The notes under the pieces were generated by a model. It was given only the letters and a program-made list of their open reading frames with translations, made no database searches and was not told the origin of the DNA. The position numbers and the translations under genes were made by a program. 64,000 bases of DNA from Citrobacter sp. R56 (GTDB lineage Bacteria > Pseudomonadota > Gammaproteobacteria > Enterobacterales > Enterobacteriaceae): contig NZ_CP069159.1 of NCBI RefSeq assembly GCF_016811995.1, positions 1,550,001 to 1,614,000 of the forward strand, given 5' to 3'. Shown here piece by piece: positions 48,938 through 58,979 of the stretch. Position 1 is the stretch's first letter; each line of letters opens with the position of its first letter.

Positions 48938-50494
48938 TTACCACCTGGGCGTAGGGGAAACGGCAAGCCAGAGTAAGAAATCGTCCAGCGGTAAAGGTCG
49001 GCTTATCCAGTATCCCTGGAGGAAATTAACACCGTGGTCGCGTAGCCATTTTGCCTGCTCAGGGGTTTCAACGCCTTCTGCGACGGTAAGCATATTCAGG
49101 CGTTTAGCTAGCATCAGGACGGCATCCAGCACCGGAGAGGTGACGGTTTCCGTACCAATGGCATTGACGAAGCCCCGATCGATTTTCAGGTAGTCCAGCG
49201 TGAAGCGTTCCAGATAAATAAGCGCGCTATGGCCTGTCCCGAAATCATCAATGGCAATTTCGAATCCTGCGGCATGCAGCCATTCAAACAGTTTCGTGGC
49301 TTCCTGGTGTTTGAGCATGTCGCGTTCGGTCATTTCCAGTACTACCTGAAAATGATGCCGAGGTAAGGACGCACCCAGGCGGCGAATATCTTCTTTAAAG
49401 CTCTCGCTGTGCAGATGGTCCGGGGCAATATTGATGCCAAACTTCGCGCCGACGGGGAGTACTTTTTGCAATGTAGGCGCGTCGCGGGCAATCAACTCGA
49501 ACAGGTGTTGCGTCAGCGGCACAATCAATTGCTGCGCTTCTGCATAATGGATGAAGACATCAGGCGGAATTTCACCGACCGTCGGATGTCGCCAGCGTAA
49601 GAGCACTTCCAGACCGGTAACCTTCAGGGTTTTCGTCTCTACGACGGGTTGGTAAACCACATAAAACTGATTGCGCTTGATGGCCGTCAGAATCTCTTTT
49701 CCGGGGCGCATTCGAATAGAGTTGATGTAATAGCAGAGCAAGCCCGCAACGATCCCCCCCATACACCCAAGCATCAGGGCATACCACAAGTCGGTATAGG
49801 TCCAGCTGTTGCCGTACAGGCGAATCTTCAGGGGGACGCCTTTCACCGCGGCCTCACGTGTTGGCGTGTCTGTCAGCTCGTTTAATGTCATTAAATGACT
49901 AGAAAACGTTGAGAGGGCGGTATTGCCCACAATCAGTGCGATTCCGTCAAAATCTTCCTGTCGGGAGGTGTACAGCAGGTACGGCGTCAGATTGATATTG
50001 AGTGAGGTGAATACCCCGCTTTCCGGTAACAACGGATTCTGGTACCAAATCGCCATTGCGGGTTTGTCCGGCATCATTGGGGTGCCAGGCAATAGGGCCA
50101 TATCGATTTTTTTACGTGTGTCGAGGGCTGGCACCAGTGCTTTAAGCGCTGTGTTCATCGGCCCGGTGGCTGAGGAGCAGAATGCTTTATTCTCTTTGAT
50201 GAGCAAAAAGGCGCGTACGTTAAGGCTAAATGCCGCGCGGGAGGTCAGATCAGCGGCGACGTGCTGACAGGAATTTAAGGTCAGCGGCTGGAGCTGGTCG
50301 GTGGTGGCTTTGAGGTCGGCAAAATAGCTCACCAGGTAGTGTTGTACATCTGAAATCAGCGTGTCGTATTTGACTTCGCGTTTGTGCCATGACATTAAAA
50401 ACTGCAGGCTACTGATGAGCAAGGCGACCACAACCCCCGTCGCTACACAGGTGAACAGGATTTTTCTACCGGACGAGGAGGCGCTTGTGAACAT
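48938..50494 (-). CDS. pdeN: PdeN (Rtn) CSS-EAL cyclic-di-GMP phosphodiesterase
   Basis: 518 aa, E. coli length. Helix at about 15-35, periplasmic CSS domain with the paired motifs SCQH and AFCSSATG (redox-sensing disulfide in this family), second helix at about 238-258, then a cytoplasmic EAL domain: the signature reads EVL (TGLEVLLRWRHP), as in E. coli PdeN; NIAPDHLHS, the ERD motif and DDFGTGHSALIYL are present. Confidence 0.95.
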   Translation of the reverse strand: MFTSASSSGRKILFTCVATGVVVALLISSLQFLMSWHKREVKYDTLISDVQHYLVSYFADLKATTDQLQPLTLNSCQHVAADLTSRAAFSLNVRAFLLIKENKAFCSSATGPMNTALKALVPALDTRKKIDMALLPGTPMMPDKPAMAIWYQNPLLPESGVFTSLNINLTPYLLYTSRQEDFDGIALIVGNTALSTFSSHLMTLNELTDTPTREAAVKGVPLKIRLYGNSWTYTDLWYALMLGCMGGIVAGLLCYYINSIRMRPGKEILTAIKRNQFYVVYQPVVETKTLKVTGLEVLLRWRHPTVGEIPPDVFIHYAEAQQLIVPLTQHLFELIARDAPTLQKVLPVGAKFGINIAPDHLHSESFKEDIRRLGASLPRHHFQVVLEMTERDMLKHQEATKLFEWLHAAGFEIAIDDFGTGHSALIYLERFTLDYLKIDRGFVNAIGTETVTSPVLDAVLMLAKRLNMLTVAEGVETPEQAKWLRDHGVNFLQGYWISRPLPLDDFLLWLAVSPTPRW

Positions 50495-50610
50495 AGTTCC
50501 TGGTTTACCTGATAGGGCCGCTTAATATTAAACTAATTGATTTACAAGACTATAGCCTGGAACACCGGTGATAGTCATACTTTTCTGCGGGGCATTACTA
50601 CAGCGCAAAA

Positions 50611-50638
50611 AAAAGCACTGCGTCTGCAGTGCTTTTTT
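50611..50638 (-). terminator. mepS terminator
   Basis: Arms GCACTGC and GCAGTGC with a 4-base loop, A-run and T-run on the two sides. Confidence 0.85.
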
Positions 50639-50683
50639 ATGTGTCTCGTCAGGATAGCCAAGGGATAGCTTTCAAACGAACGG

Positions 50684-51253
50684 TTAACTGCGGCTCAGAA
50701 CCCGGCGCGCTTCGTTGTAACGTTTTTTCCAGTAAGGCTCGTTCATACTGGAAATAATCACGCCGCTGCTGGTTGAAGCATGAACAAACTGGTTGTTGCC
50801 GATGTAAATACCGACATGACGACCGGTTGAACCTGCCCGGAACAGCACCAGATCGCCGGTGCGCAGATTACTGCGCGAAACGGATTTACCCGTCTCCTGT
50901 TGCTCGTAGGTTGAGCGTGGAAGCTCTAAACCAAATTGCTCGCGGAATGTACGTTGTACAAAGCTGGAACAATCAATGCCTTTTTTGGTGCTGCCGCCAA
51001 GGCGGTAACGCACACCTTTCCAGTCAGCATACTGATCCATAATCCGCGATTTCACATCGAGGTTACGAACCATATTTTCAAATTCATCCTGAGAGGCTTG
51101 CAGTGAAGAGTTATCTCCATTACCCACAGCATGCGTCTCAGAATGCATATTTTTCGCGGTGTTCGTTGTCGTACATGCAGAGAGCAGAATCGCCACTGCT
51201 ATCGCGGGAATTCCCCGCAAGATATATCTCAAAATCGGTTGAGATCTGACCAT
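50684..51253 (-). CDS. mepS: MepS (Spr) murein DD-endopeptidase
   Basis: Outer-membrane lipoprotein that cleaves D-Ala-mDAP cross-links to allow wall growth. 189 aa. Lipobox LLSAC (Cys27), then an NlpC/P60 domain with catalytic Cys95 (GIDCSSF), His146 (GRHVGIYIG) and His158 (FVHAS). Degraded by NlpI-Prc in E. coli. Confidence 0.96.
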   Translation of the reverse strand: MVRSQPILRYILRGIPAIAVAILLSACTTTNTAKNMHSETHAVGNGDNSSLQASQDEFENMVRNLDVKSRIMDQYADWKGVRYRLGGSTKKGIDCSSFVQRTFREQFGLELPRSTYEQQETGKSVSRSNLRTGDLVLFRAGSTGRHVGIYIGNNQFVHASTSSGVIISSMNEPYWKKRYNEARRVLSRS

Positions 51254-51279
51254 TTTGTTTGTTTTCCCTTGAAGTCCTT

Positions 51280-51295
51280 AACGATAAATATCGTT
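51280..51295. promoter_or_regulatory. Palindrome in the mepS leader
   Basis: AACGATAAATATCGTT: two perfect 7-base arms around AA, ending 27 bases before the mepS start. The form is that of an operator or a small RNA hairpin; no known regulator is identified. Confidence 0.4.
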
Positions 51296-51669
51296 ATAAA
51301 AAATGCCAAACGTGACGAGACTAATTACCTACGCATGATGAAACAATTCCTTAAGGTCAAAACTGTGGCAGAACGCACAATTTTATTCATAACGAGATAA
51401 TGACCAGGCGAGGCAAAACGAGTTCGAGATTACCCGATCACTCCTGCTATTGCGAGCGAATTTACGTGATTTTTTATAAGAAAAAGTGATACGGAAAGTG
51501 AAAAAACGGGATTGAACAAATTAAGTACAGTTGGGGTAAAAAATAGGCAATTAACTAATTTATAAAGGGAATGTGATGACCCTTTGGATGATAGTTTCAG
51601 TGATGAATTATCCAGATTCACTCTCAGGAGATAAGAATATTCCCTGATGATAATGTTAATTACTGTGAG
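51296..51669. other. mepS-lpxT intergenic region, no gene seen
   Basis: About 370 AT-rich bases. A 63-codon minus-strand frame at 51430-51621 has one hydrophobic stretch but no ribosome site or family resemblance. I see nothing else that can be supported. Confidence 0.4.
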
Positions 51670-52386
51670 TTATTTGTTTAAAATTTGTTTGTTTTCGCCG
51701 GGGAGGTAGTGATCAAATAAGAAAATAACGCGATCGCTTAATGGCGTCATTAACCACCACGGTAATCCAATCAGTACCACCGTGAGCGAACCCACGACGA
51801 TATCTGTCAGCCAGTGGGCGCCAATCATCACACGAGGAAAAGCAAAAACCACAAATATAATAAGGGCGGTAATGCCTGCGGTTTTTCCGAAATATCGCAT
51901 CATAAATGCGGAAAAAATAAGCAGCATCATTCCATGATCGCCGGGAAAACTGTCTCTGGAGGCATCCTTGGTGGGAATATGCAACAACTCGCTCACGCGA
52001 TAGATATTATCAAATGTGAGCGTCGGACTGGCGCGTTTAACCGGAATAAGCGTCTGACCAAGCTGATTTAGCACGACGGCAGTTAACAGCATCACCAGAC
52101 CCATAATGACGATCTGCCGACGGCCCGCTGACGTCTCTTTTAACCAAAAGCGCAACATCAGACAACCCATCGCCAGCAGCGAACAGCCATCGAACGCCCG
52201 ATTGTTGGTAATGGCGACCCCCCACAGGAATAGGCGATTTTCACCCAGCTTGTGGTTGAAAAAACGAAAGACCTCGACGTCGAGGGAGGCCCAGACCCCG
52301 TGATTTTCAGGCAGATACCATGATAAAAACAACGCCAGTCCAGCAAGATTCAGCAGGAATATGAGGGGATACCGGGTTTTCATCAT
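51670..52386 (-). CDS. lpxT: LpxT lipid A 1-diphosphate synthase
   Basis: PAP2-family inner-membrane enzyme that transfers phosphate from undecaprenyl diphosphate to the 1-position of lipid A. 238 aa. Six helices; motifs KRASPTLTF, SFPGDHGMM and RVMIGAHWLTD. Start taken as ATG 52386 (52383 also possible); a TTG at 52401 is in frame but lacks a ribosome site. Confidence 0.94.
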   Translation of the reverse strand: MMKTRYPLIFLLNLAGLALFLSWYLPENHGVWASLDVEVFRFFNHKLGENRLFLWGVAITNNRAFDGCSLLAMGCLMLRFWLKETSAGRRQIVIMGLVMLLTAVVLNQLGQTLIPVKRASPTLTFDNIYRVSELLHIPTKDASRDSFPGDHGMMLLIFSAFMMRYFGKTAGITALIIFVVFAFPRVMIGAHWLTDIVVGSLTVVLIGLPWWLMTPLSDRVIFLFDHYLPGENKQILNK

Positions 52387-52417
52387 CGTTTCGCCGTTCA
52401 AAAAATCGGAGGCAACC

Positions 52418-53404
52418 TTACGCGTTTTCAGCTAAACGAAGCTTCAACAATGCCGTCTGCAGCGCATTCCAGTCGGTATCCACGCTGGTGATAAGCTCAA
52501 TTCGGCTGTCTGGCGGCGCGACATTTTGCGTCTCAATGTGCAGGTCATCCCCCTGGCGGTTAATGCGTACCAATCCTTCTTTTATACGCATCACGCCTTT
52601 GACGCGCGCAACAGGCGCAAGGCGAGCCCATTCCAGCAGACCGATGGTGTCAAATACGGTATCCGCATCGAAAATCCAGCCGCAGGCCTGGTGGCCCTGA
52701 CCACTGTTCAGGCTACGACGCCAGCGTTGTTGCGCCGGTAAACTCAGCGCCGCAAGCCCCTTTTTGTCAGCATGCTGGTGGGCGTGTGCGGCACTGGAGG
52801 GCAGTTCTGCCCGGTTTAGCCGGGGTAAGTCCAGCCAATGGCCCTCTATTTTCCCCTGTTCGGTATGAATCAACTGACGATGACCGCCATACTGTTGCCA
52901 CCAGGCGTGCAGCGCAGCCTGGCTTTCGGGCGTGGCGCGATCGGACTTGTTGGCCACAATGATATCGGCTGCCGCCAGCTGATCGCGAAAGTTCTCGTTG
53001 GTCACGCTTTTTTCATCCAATAAAAGGCGTGGATCAAGGACGCAAAGCGTGGCGCGAAGATCAATCCACGGTTCATAAACAGGGGCGGTGAGCAAATCCA
53101 GAATCTGTTTGGGATGTCCAAGCCCTGTGGGTTCAATCAGCAATCGATCGGGTTTACCCTGACGCAGAAGGGTATTCAGCCCAACCTGCATTGGCAGACC
53201 GTTAACGCAACACATGCAACCCCCAGGGATCTCTTTCAACAGCGCGCCGCTGTCGGCGAGCAGGGCGCCATCGATGCCGACTTCGCCAAACTCATTGACC
53301 AGCACCGCCCATTTTTCCGCCGGGTCTTTATTCGCTAATAGATGAAGAATGGAAGTGGTTTTTCCGCTACCGAGAAAACCGGTAATGAGGTTGGTTTTGG
53401 TCAC
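52418..53404 (-). CDS. yeiR: YeiR zinc-binding GTPase (COG0523)
   Basis: 328 aa G3E-family GTPase. Walker A GFLGSGKT, metal-binding CxCC motif GGCMCCVNG (Cys63, Cys65, Cys66), NKSD guanine motif, a His-rich patch (HAHQHADKK) and the CobW C-terminal domain. In E. coli it binds zinc and affects growth under metal limitation. Confidence 0.94.
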   Translation of the reverse strand: MTKTNLITGFLGSGKTTSILHLLANKDPAEKWAVLVNEFGEVGIDGALLADSGALLKEIPGGCMCCVNGLPMQVGLNTLLRQGKPDRLLIEPTGLGHPKQILDLLTAPVYEPWIDLRATLCVLDPRLLLDEKSVTNENFRDQLAAADIIVANKSDRATPESQAALHAWWQQYGGHRQLIHTEQGKIEGHWLDLPRLNRAELPSSAAHAHQHADKKGLAALSLPAQQRWRRSLNSGQGHQACGWIFDADTVFDTIGLLEWARLAPVARVKGVMRIKEGLVRINRQGDDLHIETQNVAPPDSRIELITSVDTDWNALQTALLKLRLAENA

Positions 53405-53481
53405 ATCTGCTCCAGAATGATTCGATACCTTAACGGTTTCCCGTCATCCTGGCGAAAAAAAGAGAAAAAGAGAAGAGGAGA

Positions 53482-53506
53482 GCGGGTGAAGAAACTCATC
53501 ACCCGC
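53482..53506 (-). terminator. Probable yeiQ terminator
   Basis: Arms GCGGGTGA and TCACCCGC around 9 bases, followed on the minus strand by a C/T-rich tract ending in T7. Confidence 0.55.
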
Positions 53507-53523
53507 ATTAATGGCAGAAATAG

Positions 53524-54990
53524 TTAATTTTTTAACGTATCGATGATGGCCTGATGCGCCCCTTGTTGCGAGATACGTTGCCAGGCGTGTTCAATCACCC
53601 GCACAAATTGTGGGTTTTGCACGAGGTCGGCCGCAAAAATTTCGTGTAATGAAAGTAACGCGGTCACTCTTTGCGTGTCACTACTGTTTTCAACAATGGC
53701 GCGGATCTTTTCGCTCATCGGGTCGCGAACATCAATTGGCGCGCCTGCATCATCCACCCCGCTGACATAACGCATCCAGCCAGCGATGCCCAGCGCCAAT
53801 AACGGCCATTCAGTTTGACGTGCCAAATGCACGCGAACACCTTCCAGCATGCGTTGAGGCAGCTTTTGGCTGCCGTCCATCGCTATCTGCCTGGTTTTGT
53901 GTTTCAGCGCCGGGTTAGCAAAGCGTTCGAGCAGGCTGTCGGCATACTGCGCAAGATCAACATTCGTGATGCGCAATGTCGGCGCCTGCTCCTGCATCAT
54001 CAAACGGTATGCCGCCTCGCGAAATGCGCTGTTCTGCATGCAGTCGCTGATGTGCCGGAACCCCGCCAGATAACCGAGATAGGCCAGAAACGAGTGGCTG
54101 CCATTCAGCATGCGTAATTTCATCTGTTCCCACGGCAGAACATCCGCCACCATCTGCACGCCAGCGGCTTCCCACTGCGGGCGACCGGCGACAAAGTTGT
54201 CTTCGACTACCCACTGGATGAAAGGCTCACAGCTGATTGCGCAGGGATCCGGCACGCCCAGTTCGCGGGTAATTTCTTCCAGAGATTCGGGGGTGGCGGC
54301 AGGCACAATTCTGTCGACCATCGTGCCAGGAAAACTGACCTGTTCCGCAATCCATTTTGCCAGTTCTGTAGAACGTTTTGCCGCCATGCCCAGCACGGCG
54401 TTTTTCACTACATGGCCGTTGTCCGGGATGTTATCGCACGAAAGTACGGTAAAGGGCTTCAGCTCGCGCTCGCGTCTGCGATGCAGGGCTTCAACGAGAA
54501 TACCCGGTGCCGAGTGGGGTTCCGACGGGTTCTGCATATCGTGGAGGATACGAGCGTTTGTCTCGTCCAGTGAACCGGTCGCCGGATCGATGCAGTAGCC
54601 TTTTTCGGTGATTGTCAGTGAAACGATCGCCACCTGCGGTTCACAAAATTTTTCGATAATCGCGGCGAGTGAATCCAGTTTTGCGTTCAGACACTCATTA
54701 ACGGCGCCGATAACAATGGCCTGGTTGCCGTGTGCGCCTTTCTCCAGCACGGTATAGAGGTGATCTTGCGCGCGCAGGTCGCTCATCAATTGATCGCCGC
54801 TAAACAGGCTTACCTCACAGATTCCCCAGTCTCCGCCGTGTGAATTCAGAACCCTGTCCGTCAGTAACGCCTGATGGGCACGGTGAAAAGCGCCAAAGCC
54901 AAAATGGACGATCCGCGTTTGCAACTGCTGGCGATCGTATTGTGGCAATAGCACATTTTCCGGAAGTCGAACGGAAGCAATAGTAGTCAT
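53524..54990 (-). CDS. yeiQ: YeiQ mannitol dehydrogenase-family oxidoreductase
   Basis: 488 aa from the ATG at 54990 (MTTIASVRLP). Polyol-specific long-chain dehydrogenase of the UxuB type: NAD-binding HFGFGAFHRAHQA, catalytic region SCDNIPDNG, TMVDRIVPAA, and KLRMLNGSHSFLAYLG containing the catalytic Lys. Likely interconverts D-fructuronate and D-mannonate, which fits the divergent uxuA. A GTG three codons upstream is an alternative start. Confidence 0.92.
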   Translation of the reverse strand: MTTIASVRLPENVLLPQYDRQQLQTRIVHFGFGAFHRAHQALLTDRVLNSHGGDWGICEVSLFSGDQLMSDLRAQDHLYTVLEKGAHGNQAIVIGAVNECLNAKLDSLAAIIEKFCEPQVAIVSLTITEKGYCIDPATGSLDETNARILHDMQNPSEPHSAPGILVEALHRRRERELKPFTVLSCDNIPDNGHVVKNAVLGMAAKRSTELAKWIAEQVSFPGTMVDRIVPAATPESLEEITRELGVPDPCAISCEPFIQWVVEDNFVAGRPQWEAAGVQMVADVLPWEQMKLRMLNGSHSFLAYLGYLAGFRHISDCMQNSAFREAAYRLMMQEQAPTLRITNVDLAQYADSLLERFANPALKHKTRQIAMDGSQKLPQRMLEGVRVHLARQTEWPLLALGIAGWMRYVSGVDDAGAPIDVRDPMSEKIRAIVENSSDTQRVTALLSLHEIFAADLVQNPQFVRVIEHAWQRISQQGAHQAIIDTLKN

Positions 54991-55053
54991 TAAGCGCACA
55001 CCTGATTAACCATAAATTAACAACATCAGTGTAAAGTTATATGACAGCAAGTT

Positions 55054-55072
55054 AAATTGGTATGCCGTATTT
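55054..55072. promoter_or_regulatory. UxuR/ExuR-like operator 1
   Basis: AAATTGGTATGCCGTATTT, an imperfect palindrome close to the ATTGGTATACCAAT pattern of ExuR/UxuR operators in E. coli. Lies between yeiQ and uxuA. Confidence 0.55.
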
Positions 55073-55080
55073 ATCCGGGG

Positions 55081-55102
55081 AATGTGAGCTGGATCAATCA
55101 AA
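55081..55102. promoter_or_regulatory. CRP-like site between yeiQ and uxuA
   Basis: AATGTGA-GCTGGA-TCAATCA matches the CRP pattern well in the left half and partly in the right. Confidence 0.5.
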
Positions 55103-55163
55103 CATGGGTACTGTATTGATCATTGGCGAGATGCATGTATGGTAGTCGTCATGCAGATAAATT

Positions 55164-55181
55164 AATTTGGTATAACAACTT
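55164..55181. promoter_or_regulatory. UxuR/ExuR-like operator 2
   Basis: AATTTGGTATAACAACTT, just upstream of the uxuA ribosome site (GTGAGGTGA). The left half fits the ExuR/UxuR pattern, the right half partly. Confidence 0.55.
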
Positions 55182-55194
55182 GTGAGGTGAAGCA

Positions 55195-56385
55195 ATGGAA
55201 CAAACCTGGCGTTGGTACGGACCTAACGATCCGGTATCACTTGATGATGTGCGTCAGGCTGGCGCAACGGGCGTTGTGACCGCATTGCACCACATTCCGA
55301 ATGGTGAAGTGTGGCCAGTCGAAGAAATTCAAAAGCGTCAGGCGATTCTGGCGGAGAAAGGGTTGACCTGGTCGGTGGTGGAAAGTATTCCAGTACACGA
55401 AGACATCAAAACCCGCTCCGGGCAGTACCAGACGTGGATTGCAAACTATCAGCAGAGTATCCGTAACCTGGCAACGTGCGGGATTGATACCGTGTGTTAC
55501 AACTTCATGCCGATCCTCGACTGGACGCGTACCGACCTTGAATATCAGTTGCCGGACGGCTCTAAAGCGTTGCGCTTCGACCAGATTGCTTTTGCCGCGT
55601 TTGAACTGCACATTCTGAAACGTGAAGGCGCGCAGGCCGATTACACAGAAGAAGAGCAGCGCCAGGCGCTGGCGTACTTCAATGCCATGACCGCAGCGGA
55701 TATTGAGAAGCTGACGCGCAATATTATCGCCGGTTTACCGGGCGCTGAAGAAGGCTACACGCTGGACCAGTTCCGCGCGCGCCTGGCGGAATATGATGGC
55801 ATCAGCAAAGACGATCTGCGTGACAACATGGCGGTATTCCTGCGCGCAATCGTACCGGTTGCGGAAGAGGCGGGTGTACGACTGGCGGTGCATCCGGACG
55901 ATCCGCCGCGCCCAATCCTTGGTCTGCCGCGTATTGTCTCTACCATTGAGGACATGCAGTGGTTGAAAGAGACTGTCGACAGCATTCACAACGGCTTTAC
56001 GATGTGTACCGGTTCTTACGGTGTACGTGCTGACAACGATCTGGTGAAAATGATTGAAACCTTCGGCGATCGTATTCATTTTACCCACCTGCGTTCCACG
56101 TGCCGCGAAGATAATCCGAAAACCTTCCATGAAGGCGCGCATCTGCAGGGCGACGTCGATATGGTTGCCGTGGTTACGGCGATTCTGACGGAAGAACAGC
56201 GTCGTAAGAAGGCGGGCGATCTGCGCCCCATTCCGATGCGCCCGGATCATGGCCATCAGATGCTTGACGATCTGCACAAGAAAACCAACCCAGGTTACTC
56301 CGCGATTGGCCGTCTGAAAGGGCTGGCTGAGGTTCGTGGGGTTGAGCTGGCGTTGAAACAAACGCAGTTCCGCGATCTGCTGTAA
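55195..56385 (+). CDS. uxuA: UxuA mannonate dehydratase
   Basis: Converts D-mannonate to 2-keto-3-deoxygluconate in glucuronate breakdown. 396 aa. Metal and substrate motifs: [80 protein letters not shown]. About two residues longer than E. coli UxuA, with a more divergent middle ([11 protein letters not shown] region). In K-12 uxuA is with uxuB elsewhere; here it stands divergent to yeiQ, so it may be a second copy. Confidence 0.95.
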   Translation: MEQTWRWYGPNDPVSLDDVRQAGATGVVTALHHIPNGEVWPVEEIQKRQAILAEKGLTWSVVESIPVHEDIKTRSGQYQTWIANYQQSIRNLATCGIDTVCYNFMPILDWTRTDLEYQLPDGSKALRFDQIAFAAFELHILKREGAQADYTEEEQRQALAYFNAMTAADIEKLTRNIIAGLPGAEEGYTLDQFRARLAEYDGISKDDLRDNMAVFLRAIVPVAEEAGVRLAVHPDDPPRPILGLPRIVSTIEDMQWLKETVDSIHNGFTMCTGSYGVRADNDLVKMIETFGDRIHFTHLRSTCREDNPKTFHEGAHLQGDVDMVAVVTAILTEEQRRKKAGDLRPIPMRPDHGHQMLDDLHKKTNPGYSAIGRLKGLAEVRGVELALKQTQFRDLL

Positions 56386-56395
56386 ATCAACAATA

Positions 56396-56431
56396 AAAAA
56401 GGGACGGTGCTGAATGCGCCGTCCCTTTTTT
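56396..56431. terminator. Bidirectional terminator, uxuA and yeiP
   Basis: Arms GGGACGG and CCGTCCC (extended by TGC/GCG), A-run before, T-run after. Confidence 0.88.
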
Positions 56432-56451
56432 GCATTTATGGTGCTGCTGAC

Positions 56452-57024
56452 TCAGTCAGCACGGCCCATATAGCGACGTTCTTCAATATGGATGCGGATT
56501 TTTTCTCCGGCGCTCAGGTATTCAGGAACCTGAATCACCAGACCCGTGCTCAGCGTCGCGGGTTTGTTGCGGGCACTTGCTGAAGCGCCTTTAATGCCTG
56601 GTGCTGTTTCAACAATTTCCAGATCAACCGTCTGCGGCAGTTCAAGCGCCAGCAGTTGTCCATCCCAGGTCAGAACCTGCATATCAGGCATGCCGCCTTC
56701 CGGGACGAACAGCAACTCTTCTTCAATCTGATCTTTGGTGAAGGTATACGGGGTATAGTCTTCTTTATCCATGAACACGTATTCGTTGCCATCGACGTAA
56801 GAGAAATCAACGCCGCGACGGCTCAGGGTCACGGTATCCACGATGTCGTCGCCCTTGAAACGTTCTTCCACTTTCAAGCCAGTACGCACATCGGAAAAAC
56901 GCATCTTGTACAGTGTTGCAGCACCGCGGGCGGAAGGGGACTGAATATCAATATCTTTTACAATCAGCAGCTTGCCATTGTAATTCAGTACCATACCTTT
57001 TTTAATTTCGTTCGCTCTTGGCAT
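56452..57024 (-). CDS. yeiP: EF-P-like translation factor YeiP (EfpL)
   Basis: 190 aa, three-domain elongation factor P paralogue that helps ribosomes past difficult peptide bonds. Instead of the modified lysine of EF-P, the loop tip carries Arg33 (SPSARGAAT). The C-terminal signature [20 protein letters not shown] is present. Transcribed alone. Confidence 0.95.
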   Translation of the reverse strand: MPRANEIKKGMVLNYNGKLLIVKDIDIQSPSARGAATLYKMRFSDVRTGLKVEERFKGDDIVDTVTLSRRGVDFSYVDGNEYVFMDKEDYTPYTFTKDQIEEELLFVPEGGMPDMQVLTWDGQLLALELPQTVDLEIVETAPGIKGASASARNKPATLSTGLVIQVPEYLSAGEKIRIHIEERRYMGRAD

Positions 57025-57177
57025 TGAAAAAATCCTGTTGTAAAGAATGTCAAAAATATCGCGTCAAACTACTCGCGCCCGGTCATTCAGGCAAGCGGAA
57101 TTCACACTTTTGCTGGTGCAAAAAAGGTGATACTGTTCGCTGCCTTCGATCCGGTGGTTAATAAAAGAGAAAACAGT

Positions 57178-57432
57178 ATGGAATGCCGTCCGGATTGCGG
57201 AGCCTGTTGCACGGCCCCTTCGATTTCCAGCCCCATCCCAGGCATGCCAGACGGCAAGCCAGCGAACACTCCCTGTATTCAGCTTGACGACCGTCTGCGC
57301 TGTAAGATTTTTGCTTCTCCGCTGCGCCCCAAAGTCTGCGCGGGATTACAACCCAGTGCAGAAATGTGCGGGCAGTCAGCGCAGCAGGCGATGACGTTTC
57401 TGATCACGCTGGAAGCGCTTACGGCGCCTTAA
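57178..57432 (+). CDS. yeiW: YeiW cysteine-cluster protein (UPF0153)
   Basis: 84 aa from the ATG at 57178 ([15 protein letters not shown]). Eight cysteines in the YkgJ-type pattern ([23 protein letters not shown]), predicted to bind metal or an iron-sulfur cluster. Function unknown. Its stop overlaps the end of setB by 4 bases. Confidence 0.9.
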   Translation: MECRPDCGACCTAPSISSPIPGMPDGKPANTPCIQLDDRLRCKIFASPLRPKVCAGLQPSAEMCGQSAQQAMTFLITLEALTAP

Positions 57433-58610
57433 ACATCTTTAATACGCAGCAGACAGCCCATTGTGACGACGATCATTACCAGGGCGAACCAAAATACGGA
57501 ATGAAAACTCCAGAGTTCTGCCGCAATGCCCGCCAGAGAACCGGCAATAATCCAGCCGACACGAATCGTATTGGTATAGAGCGTGGTGGCTGACCCTGCC
57601 TGTCCCGGCATCAAATCCTGAAAATAGAGCATGCCGATACCCCCCAAAATCCCGATATAAATGGCGTTCAGCAATTGCAGGCCGAGCAACACCGCAGGAG
57701 AGTGCGCCAGCAACATCCCCGCGTAAAAGCAGAACCCGGCAACGATAGCAATACGCATCAGCAGACGTTTGCCCAGTCGTTTAGCGAAATATCCTGCGAT
57801 CAGCATTGTCGGGATCTCTAACCCCGCCGCCGTGCCCATCATGATGCCTGCCAGCTTCTCAGGCAGATGCAATTCGTTGATGATAAACAGCGGCATATTA
57901 ATGATATAGAGACTGTTGGTGCCCCACATTAATGTGCAAATAATAAAGAGCAGCAATGTATCGCGACGATTACGGCGGGGGGCTTCCAGGGCACCGGTCC
58001 CAAGGGGCGCTTCTTTGCGCATGGAAGGTAAAAACAGCCATACCATCACGCCACAGACAATAAACGCCACCGCCGCGCTCAGATACATGACAGTGAAGCT
58101 GAATCCCATCGCCAGCGCATAGGCCAGCGGCGGACCTATCACCCATGCCAGCGAAACCTGCGCACGGAGTATGGAGCTGAACATCACGGCTTCACGGCCG
58201 GTCCTGTCGGCATGTTCGCGGGCAAGAGCGAACATTTGCGGGTTGGCGGTCGAGCCAAAACTACTGAGGAAAACGCCGACAAACAGCAGAATAAAGTAGT
58301 TGCGGTTCCAGGCGAACAACACACAGGCCAGCATCCCCAGCGCGCAGCAAAAAACGATCAGACTTTTGCGATCGCCTTTCTTATCCGAACGCCCCGCCAG
58401 AAACTGACTGACCAGAATGCCGATCACCGCGCTCCCGGTAAAAAAGAAACCAACCATTGCCGGACGGGCATGAACTTCGTCAGTCAGAAAGAGGCTGAGC
58501 GTCGGCGTCTGTAACGCACCGGCAATACCGGTGAGAAACGCGACGAACAGAAACGCCCACGACGTCAGATCAAACGTTTTCGGGGTGGCGGCAACGGGGG
58601 TGTTATGCAT
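57429..58610 (-). CDS. setB: SetB sugar efflux transporter
   Basis: 393 aa MFS exporter with 12 helices that pumps out lactose and glucose analogues in E. coli. Typical segments [20 protein letters not shown] and [19 protein letters not shown]. Divergent from fruBKA. Confidence 0.94.
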   Translation of the reverse strand: MHNTPVAATPKTFDLTSWAFLFVAFLTGIAGALQTPTLSLFLTDEVHARPAMVGFFFTGSAVIGILVSQFLAGRSDKKGDRKSLIVFCCALGMLACVLFAWNRNYFILLFVGVFLSSFGSTANPQMFALAREHADRTGREAVMFSSILRAQVSLAWVIGPPLAYALAMGFSFTVMYLSAAVAFIVCGVMVWLFLPSMRKEAPLGTGALEAPRRNRRDTLLLFIICTLMWGTNSLYIINMPLFIINELHLPEKLAGIMMGTAAGLEIPTMLIAGYFAKRLGKRLLMRIAIVAGFCFYAGMLLAHSPAVLLGLQLLNAIYIGILGGIGMLYFQDLMPGQAGSATTLYTNTIRVGWIIAGSLAGIAAELWSFHSVFWFALVMIVVTMGCLLRIKDV

Positions 58611-58879
58611 GTTTTTATATCAATAATGTGAAGAGACGCGGAGTTTACGCTGCTCGTTAAAAAATAAACAGATACCTAAATCAAAATCGCCACGAAAAAT
58701 CAAAATGGCATTTCACTCTTTTTATGCCTGGTGCTGACGTTGCTGAAATGGGGGTGTCGCTGTGGGGTTTTGCGTCAGCAATGCGTGCAACAAGGATATG
58801 GAAATGTGGTTTATATCTAACTTTTATCATCAAATGTGTAACTTTACTTGCGTGCTGACGCAGAAAGAGCAAGACTAAT

Positions 58880-58891
58880 TGAAACGTTTCA
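58880..58891. promoter_or_regulatory. Cra (FruR) operator O1
   Basis: TGAAACGTTTCA, a perfect palindrome and the best form of the Cra site, 89 bases before fruB. Repression is lifted by fructose 1-phosphate. The remaining setB-fruB gap (369 bases) shows no gene. Confidence 0.88.
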
Positions 58892-58946
58892 GCGCTGTCT
58901 TGTTGTTCATGATAAACCAGATCAGCGTCTTTTTTCTCATAATGGC

Positions 58947-58958
58947 TGAATCGTTTCA
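58947..58958. promoter_or_regulatory. Cra (FruR) operator O2
   Basis: TGAATCGTTTCA, one change from the palindrome, 22 bases before fruB. The two-operator arrangement is that of E. coli fru. Confidence 0.85.
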
Positions 58959-58979
58959 ATTCGGCAGGAGAGGAGAATC

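Noticed and set aside
51430..51621. 63-codon minus-strand frame between mepS and lpxT
   Set aside because: No ribosome site, biased composition of an AT-rich spacer, and no family resemblance.
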